Below, piece by piece: positions 59,773 to 64,000 of a stretch of 64,000 bases of DNA. Location of the stretch: NCBI RefSeq assembly GCF_003574655.1, contig NZ_QNUM01000004.1, positions 248,001 through 312,000 on the forward strand. Direction: 5' to 3'. The DNA is from Cohaesibacter haloalkalitolerans (lineage in GTDB: Bacteria > Pseudomonadota > Alphaproteobacteria > Rhizobiales > Cohaesibacteraceae). The position numbers and the translations under genes were made by a program. Within the stretch, counting starts at the first letter, position 1, and every line of letters starts with the position of its first letter. The notes under the pieces were generated by a model. That model saw nothing but the letters and a program-made list of their open reading frames with translations, was not told the origin of the DNA and made no database searches.

Positions 59773-61506
59773 TTAAAAGGATGCTTCGACTGTTGGAACA
59801 TCCTTTTGGCCAAATCGTGGTTTAACCCCCAAAATTGAGCCAACTCTGCGGATAACATCCCCTGCAAGCGGTGCAGCATTCACACCTGCGGTCGCATAGC
59901 CATAGGTTTCCTTGAGGCCTTTCGGCTCGTCGAGCATGACCAGCACGACATATTGCGGATCATCGATCGGGAAGGCTGCAAGGTAGGAGTTGCGCAGGCG
60001 GTTGCCGATATACTTGCCATCAATCACCTTCTCGGCCGTGCCGGTCTTGCCGCCGACCATATAGCCATCGACCCGGCTGCGCTTGCCTGAGCCTTCGACA
60101 GCATTGAGGCGCATCAGGTAACGCACTTCGGCACTGGCCCGCTCGCTGATCACGCGGTCAGAGTGATCCGTATTCTCCACTTCCTGCTTGCTTTTCCTCA
60201 GGAACGTCGGCTTGACATAGTAGCCACCATTGACCAGCGATGCCGCGGTTGCAGCAAACTGCAACGGGGTCACCTGCACGCCATGCCCGAAGCTGATGGT
60301 CATCGTCGAAAGATCGGACCAGCGCTTGTCGGAGGGATAGACAGGGGCCGCAGTTTCCGGCAGCTCGGTCCGCACCCGTTCCAGAAGGTGGGCTCTCTGA
60401 AGGAATTCCTTGTGGCCTTCCTTGCCGATCTTCAGGGCCATCTTGGCCGACCCGACGTTCGAAGAGTAGATGAAGACCTCAGGCACCGAGAGAATGCGTT
60501 TCTTGGAATGGAAGTCGCTGATTGTGCTGCCGCGCACCCGGATCGGCTGACGCGCATCGAAACTGTCATTGAGATGGACCAGACCGGAATCGAGCGCCAT
60601 GGCCACGGTCACGGTCTTGAAGACCGAGCCCATTTCGTAGACACCTGCCGTCATCCGGTTGAGGCGATCCGGCTCACCCACGTTGACCGGATGGTTGGGA
60701 TCGAAATCAGGCAGAGAAGCCATGCCCAGCACTTCGCCGTCCTTGGCATTGAGCACAACACCGGCAGCGGCAATGGCCTTGAACTTGGTCATGTATTTTT
60801 CAAGCTCGTCGCGCAGGGCATGCTGCACGCGCAAATCGATGGAGAGCCGGACAGGATCCGCTTCCAGAGCACTGCCGCCAAAGCCGCCATCGGCCTTGGC
60901 AAGACCAGCCGTATCGATATATTTCTCCATCCCGGCAATGCCGACGTTGTCGACATTCACCAGCCCGAGAATATGCGAAGCGGTTGCCCCGGCCGGATAG
61001 AAACGCTTGTTCTCGGTCTTGTAGCCAAGCCCCGGAATACCCTTCTCGTGGATGGCCTGCTGCTGCTTCGGTGTCACCTCACGCTTGATCCATGTAAAAC
61101 CGAGCTTCTTGTTGGAGAGCCTGCGCCGCAGCGACTTGGAATCCAGATCCGGAAACACGCCGGTGATCGCGTCGAGCGCTTCCTCGACATCAATGATCTT
61201 GTTCGGCTCGGCGTAGATCGAGGCGGTCTTGATATCGGTCGCCAGAATTTCGCCGTTGCGATCAACAAGGTCGGGACGGAAGGTTGCAATGCCCTCCTCC
61301 TCACTGGCCCGTTGAGCAAGAGCCGGACTGTCGAAGCCCAGCATCACAAGCCGGGCAAACATCATCACGAAGCAGAAGCCGAAAGCCGCCATGGCGAGCA
61401 GAATCCGACCACGGGTCGCCTTTGAGCGCACCTTGTTCGCGCCTTCGAAATCGAACCGGTGGTCAATCGAGCTGGTGATAGTGAATTCATTGCTGGTATC
61501 AACCAT
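59773..61506 (-). CDS. ftsI: Septal peptidoglycan transpeptidase FtsI (PBP3)
   Basis: 577 residues, class B PBP. Cytoplasmic tail, TM about 36-56, pedestal (about 70-210, RPDLVDRNGEILATDI), then transpeptidase. Nucleophile Ser294 in EMGSVFKTVTV (SxxK), SSN at 348-350, KTG at 487-489 in VGGKTGTAEK. Partner of FtsW. The ATG shares a base with the ftsL stop (TAATG). Confidence 0.97.
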   Translation of the reverse strand: MVDTSNEFTITSSIDHRFDFEGANKVRSKATRGRILLAMAAFGFCFVMMFARLVMLGFDSPALAQRASEEEGIATFRPDLVDRNGEILATDIKTASIYAEPNKIIDVEEALDAITGVFPDLDSKSLRRRLSNKKLGFTWIKREVTPKQQQAIHEKGIPGLGYKTENKRFYPAGATASHILGLVNVDNVGIAGMEKYIDTAGLAKADGGFGGSALEADPVRLSIDLRVQHALRDELEKYMTKFKAIAAAGVVLNAKDGEVLGMASLPDFDPNHPVNVGEPDRLNRMTAGVYEMGSVFKTVTVAMALDSGLVHLNDSFDARQPIRVRGSTISDFHSKKRILSVPEVFIYSSNVGSAKMALKIGKEGHKEFLQRAHLLERVRTELPETAAPVYPSDKRWSDLSTMTISFGHGVQVTPLQFAATAASLVNGGYYVKPTFLRKSKQEVENTDHSDRVISERASAEVRYLMRLNAVEGSGKRSRVDGYMVGGKTGTAEKVIDGKYIGNRLRNSYLAAFPIDDPQYVVLVMLDEPKGLKETYGYATAGVNAAPLAGDVIRRVGSILGVKPRFGQKDVPTVEASF

Positions 61507-61889
61507 TATCGCGCCCCCTGTTCTGTTTTGGCCGCGGCGGGATGGGCATGATCAAGGAGCTTTTCAAGATCATTGACAACGGTGCCCGGCAAGGCGGAAT
61601 CCTCGGACCGGTCCGGCACATCGCCGATGGTGCCGATCTGATAGGGCTGAATGGCCTGCAAGCCCAGTTCATTGGAGAATTCATCGGCAAGACGCTGCAC
61701 GCGCTGCGGACGGTTGAGATAGCTCCACTCAGCCTTCAGCAGCATCAGGGCATCTTTCTCGTCCTGAATCTTCTGTTCGAGGGCGGCAATCTTCTCCCCT
61801 TCCTCTTTGGACTGGTGTTTCACCTGGAAGAGCCAGAAGGCCCCCACCAGGACAGAAAGGAAGAGGAGAAAGTTGATGAGTCTGCTCAT
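61506..61889 (-). CDS. ftsL: Cell division protein FtsL
   Basis: 127 residues: short cytoplasmic start, TM about 4-22 (LINFLLFLSVLVGAFWLF), then a coiled coil (EEGEKIAALEQKIQDEKDAL) with leucine-heptad look and AEWSYLNRPQRVQRLA. Bitopic divisome protein, called from position between rsmH and ftsI as well as features; sequences of FtsL vary greatly. Overlaps rsmH by 4 bases. Confidence 0.9.
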   Translation of the reverse strand: MSRLINFLLFLSVLVGAFWLFQVKHQSKEEGEKIAALEQKIQDEKDALMLLKAEWSYLNRPQRVQRLADEFSNELGLQAIQPYQIGTIGDVPDRSEDSALPGTVVNDLEKLLDHAHPAAAKTEQGAR

Positions 61890-62917
61890 GAATGGCCTCC
61901 AGAGCGGCTCTCCGCCAGCATTCGGGGCAATCCAAGCCCGCGCGCATCAAGCTCATGAGGAACGGCATCCGTCCGCAGTCCGGCCCGCATCTTGGCCGAA
62001 CGGGCACGCGGATTGCGTTCCAGTTCTTCGTCATCCGGCCCGACCCCACCCTTGACAAGCATTTCAAAGCTCGGGTCCGGAATATCTTCTTCCGGCAGAT
62101 AGCGAGATCCACCGGAACGGGTTTTCGTGCGCTCCTGAAAGAAGCGTTTGACAATTCTGTCTTCAAGGGAATGGAAGGTGACGACAACAAGCTTCCCGCC
62201 GGGCTTCAGACATTTCTCTGCCGCAACAAGGCCATCGACCAGTTCGTCCAGCTCGCCATTGACGAAAATGCGCAGCGCCTGAAACACTCGTGTTGCCGGA
62301 TGGATCTTCTGCTGCGGCTTGCGCCCGACAACGCGCTCGATCACATTGGCCAGATCCAGCGTGCGCGAAAAAGGCGTCACACCACGCCGCGCCAGAATGG
62401 CACCAGCAATGCGGCGCGCCTGCTTTTCCTCGCCCAACTCGCGAAAAATCTGCACCAGCTCCGTCTCGGAATAACTGTTGATCACATCCGCAGCCGTTGC
62501 ACCGCTCTGGGACATGCGCATGTCGAGCGGGCCATCATTCATGAAGGAAAAGCCGCGCTCTGCCTCGTCAAGCTGCATCGACGACACACCGATATCAAGC
62601 ACCACAGCATCAAGCGGCGCGTGACCGGCAGCCTCGGCAATATCGGCCAGTTCACTGAAGCAGCCAGAAACAAATGCCAGCCGCTCACCATAGACACCTT
62701 GCAGCTCTTTGGCCCGCATCGCCGCTTCCGGGTCACGATCAACACCCAGCACATTGGCGCCAGCCTTCAGGATGGCTTCGGAATAGCCACCAAAGCCGAA
62801 GGTGCCATCAAGCACCCACTGCCCCGCCTGCGGGTCAAGCGCCGCAAGCACGGGCGCCAGCAACACCGGCACATGGCGAGCACCTTCAGGACCATCGACA
62901 GTCAGATCCCGGTTCAT
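61886..62917 (-). CDS. rsmH: 16S rRNA (cytosine-1402 N4)-methyltransferase
   Basis: 343 residues. HVPVLLAPVLAAL opening, SAM motif VLDGTFGFGGYSEAIL, GVDRDPEAAMRA, and VVLDIGVSSMQLDEAERGFSF with DGPLDMRMSQS. The insertion domain is about 110-220, and FHSLEDRIVKRFFQER is the last block. Methylates C1402 in the ribosomal P site. ATG overlaps the mraZ stop. Confidence 0.97.
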   Translation of the reverse strand: MNRDLTVDGPEGARHVPVLLAPVLAALDPQAGQWVLDGTFGFGGYSEAILKAGANVLGVDRDPEAAMRAKELQGVYGERLAFVSGCFSELADIAEAAGHAPLDAVVLDIGVSSMQLDEAERGFSFMNDGPLDMRMSQSGATAADVINSYSETELVQIFRELGEEKQARRIAGAILARRGVTPFSRTLDLANVIERVVGRKPQQKIHPATRVFQALRIFVNGELDELVDGLVAAEKCLKPGGKLVVVTFHSLEDRIVKRFFQERTKTRSGGSRYLPEEDIPDPSFEMLVKGGVGPDDEELERNPRARSAKMRAGLRTDAVPHELDARGLGLPRMLAESRSGGHS

Positions 62918-63399
62918 GCAGCCCCTCCGCTTCCCGCTTCGCGCAGGGCCTTCCGACGGGCACTGAGCGAGGCACGCAGAGCCATGGCCTGCTTGGCCGC
63001 ATCAGCCTTGAAGATCTCGTATTTCTCAGGCTCCCAGATCTGGAACTTGTAGCCATGACCAACAAAGACCACTGCTTCAGTGATGCCGGTGTGCGCCTTG
63101 ATTTTCTCGCTCAATACCACGCGACCATCCTTGTCGATCTTCAAACTCTCACTCTCGCCCAGCAGCGCCGTTGCGAGAAACTCACGCTCTTCGGTGAAAA
63201 CATCGAAGGGCTCCAGATATTCATCAATTGCCTTGCGCAAACTCAGGCCACCGGCATCCACCGCAGCACGATCCATGGAAGGGCAGCAAAACAGGTTTTC
63301 ATGGCCTTCGCGCGCAAGAATCTGCCGATAAGGCGCCGGGATAGACACCCGCCCCTTTGAATCAAGCCGATTCACATAACTGGACACGAAATCGTCCAT
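62914..63399 (-). CDS. mraZ: Transcriptional regulator MraZ
   Basis: 161 residues from the ATG at 63399 (AAGG upstream; a GTG two codons earlier is too close to the ribosome site). Two SpoVT/AbrB-like swapped-hairpin domains: YVNRLDSKGRVSIPAPYRQIL (about 8-28) and SLKIDKDGRVVLSEKIKAH (about 86-104). DNA-binding regulator of its own dcw operon. A phased array of ATGGG repeats lies upstream, its expected operator. Confidence 0.96.
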   Translation of the reverse strand: MDDFVSSYVNRLDSKGRVSIPAPYRQILAREGHENLFCCPSMDRAAVDAGGLSLRKAIDEYLEPFDVFTEEREFLATALLGESESLKIDKDGRVVLSEKIKAHTGITEAVVFVGHGYKFQIWEPEKYEIFKADAAKQAMALRASLSARRKALREAGSGGAA

Positions 63400-63516
63400 A
63401 CGCACTGCCTTCAGAAAGCCTACACCGCCGCTTGCCTGCTCGCTGACACAGTCGCTGAACCGATTTTTCAGATTGGTTGGGTCATTTCTAACGACATGGT
63501 CTGAGCTTCGCTATAA

Positions 63517-63566
63517 ATGGGATACCATGGGATCTTATGGGCGTCAACGGATTCCTATGGATTCCA
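63517..63566. promoter_or_regulatory. MraZ operator: five phased 10-bp repeats
   Basis: On the + strand ATGGG starts at 63517, 63527 and 63537. The same 10-base register continues with ACGGA (63547) and ATGGA (63557), the last two each followed by TTCC. Three TGGG units separated by 6 bases match the known MraZ box. They overlap the spacer and -10 of the putative mraZ promoter, so binding should repress. Confidence 0.75.
63519..63547 (-). promoter_or_regulatory. Putative mraZ promoter
   Basis: TTGACG, 17-base spacer, TATCCC on the minus strand; the leader would be about 115 bases. The -10 is weak. Confidence 0.45.
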
Positions 63567-63594
63567 AAGCCAGCAACAAGGGAGCCAATTCTAA

Positions 63595-63608
63595 TAACGT
63601 TAACGTTA
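63595..63608. repeat. 14-bp perfect palindrome TAACGTTAACGTTA
   Basis: Perfect inverted repeat containing a GTTAAC tandem (63599-63610), about 50 bases upstream of the mraZ -35. A further TTAA lies at 63620-63623. Confidence 0.6.
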
Positions 63609-63807
63609 ACAAAGAGTTGTTAAAAAGAAGGAAACGAGAGGGCAAAGAATTAGGGACGGGATAAGTATTTTGGCAATGACAGCCCAATCCGGAACCGCCT
63701 TGGCGACAAAAACCGCACACTGCTGAAGCAAATCAGCAGCGGCATGGAGAAAAGGATCTCCATTTCGTTAGCAACGACGAGAATTCCGGAGATTTTGGGA
63801 AGAAAAA

Positions 63808-64000
63808 TACCAGTCGGTCTATAAGCCGGGTTTTGTACGGCAAGAACAAAGTCTCGCGTGGCAACCATTCATCTGCGACACCCATTGCTGAATGTCTCTA
63901 GCAACCCACCCGAATGACTGGCCTGAAAGCCGACTGAGCTTGCGCTCGCGCCATTCCTATTCGGTTTTGCTCCCGGTGGGGTTTACCCTGCCACCTTCAT
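63808..64000 (-). ncRNA. rnpB: RNase P RNA (3' part; runs off the right edge)
   Basis: Catalytic RNA for tRNA 5' maturation, bacterial type A. Read on the minus strand, GGTGGCAGGGTAAACCCCACC (the tRNA CCA-binding P15 loop region) is followed by GGGAGCAAAACCGAATAGG. It ends with ACAAAACCCGGCTTATAGACC and GACTGG, the conserved 3' end, then a T-rich run (TATTTTTC). The 5' half lies beyond the window. Confidence 0.92.

Noticed and set aside
63595-63623. Canonical CtrA site upstream of mraZ
   Set aside because: TTAA units are spaced by 2 and 10 bases, not 7; left as an unexplained palindrome.

Overview
The window is a compact chromosomal segment of an alphaproteobacterium, most likely a member of the Hyphomicrobiales (Rhizobiales). 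Evidence: a circularly permuted two-piece tmRNA followed by sspB; the order serB / miaA-ilvB-ilvN...ilvC...leuA; the series thyA-folA-hflK-hflC-Do protease; and a full murein and division (dcw) cluster beginning at mraZ next to rnpB. Most coding DNA is clearly GC-rich. No phage, insertion sequence, CRISPR array or tRNA gene was seen. The genus cannot be fixed from the sequence alone.

Left part (1-11 kb): branched-chain amino acid synthesis. leuA, ilvC, ilvN and ilvB all lie on the minus strand, interrupted by a chemotaxis receptor, a racemase-like gene, a PhzF-type gene and pdxJ. Two very short leader peptides not visible as normal ORFs precede leuA (a run of four Leu codons) and ilvB (Ile-Leu-Val-Ile-Leu-Val followed by a textbook attenuator). 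Both indicate translation-coupled attenuation by the end products.

11-26.8 kb: miaA and serB diverge. A membrane quality-control block follows (Do-type periplasmic protease, DUF2065, HflC, HflK). Next come folA (low GC, atypical) and thyA, then the permuted ssrA and its ClpXP adaptor gene sspB, two small regulatory-type proteins, a giant AsmA-like protein and an FAD-linked 2-hydroxyacid oxidase.

27-37 kb: two ClC-family genes in tandem, a UvrD/PcrA helicase, prmA, and an aminopeptidase P. Between prmA and the aminopeptidase lie two tiny paralogous genes (42 and 44 codons) with strong ribosome sites, biased codons and structured UTRs. They are the best candidate for something undescribed here.

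37-64 kb: a nearly continuous minus-strand run: rnpB (partial), mraZ-rsmH-ftsL-ftsI-murE-murF-mraY-murD-ftsW-murG-murC-murB-[MazG-like]-ddl-ftsQ-ftsA-ftsZ, then lpxC, bamD, recN and ligA. It makes the peptidoglycan precursor, builds the divisome and starts lipid A synthesis. Many genes overlap by 4 bases (translational coupling). A phased 10-bp repeat array, probably the MraZ operator, sits on the promoter of mraZ.

All calls are from reading sequence and translations by eye; no database search or folding program was run.
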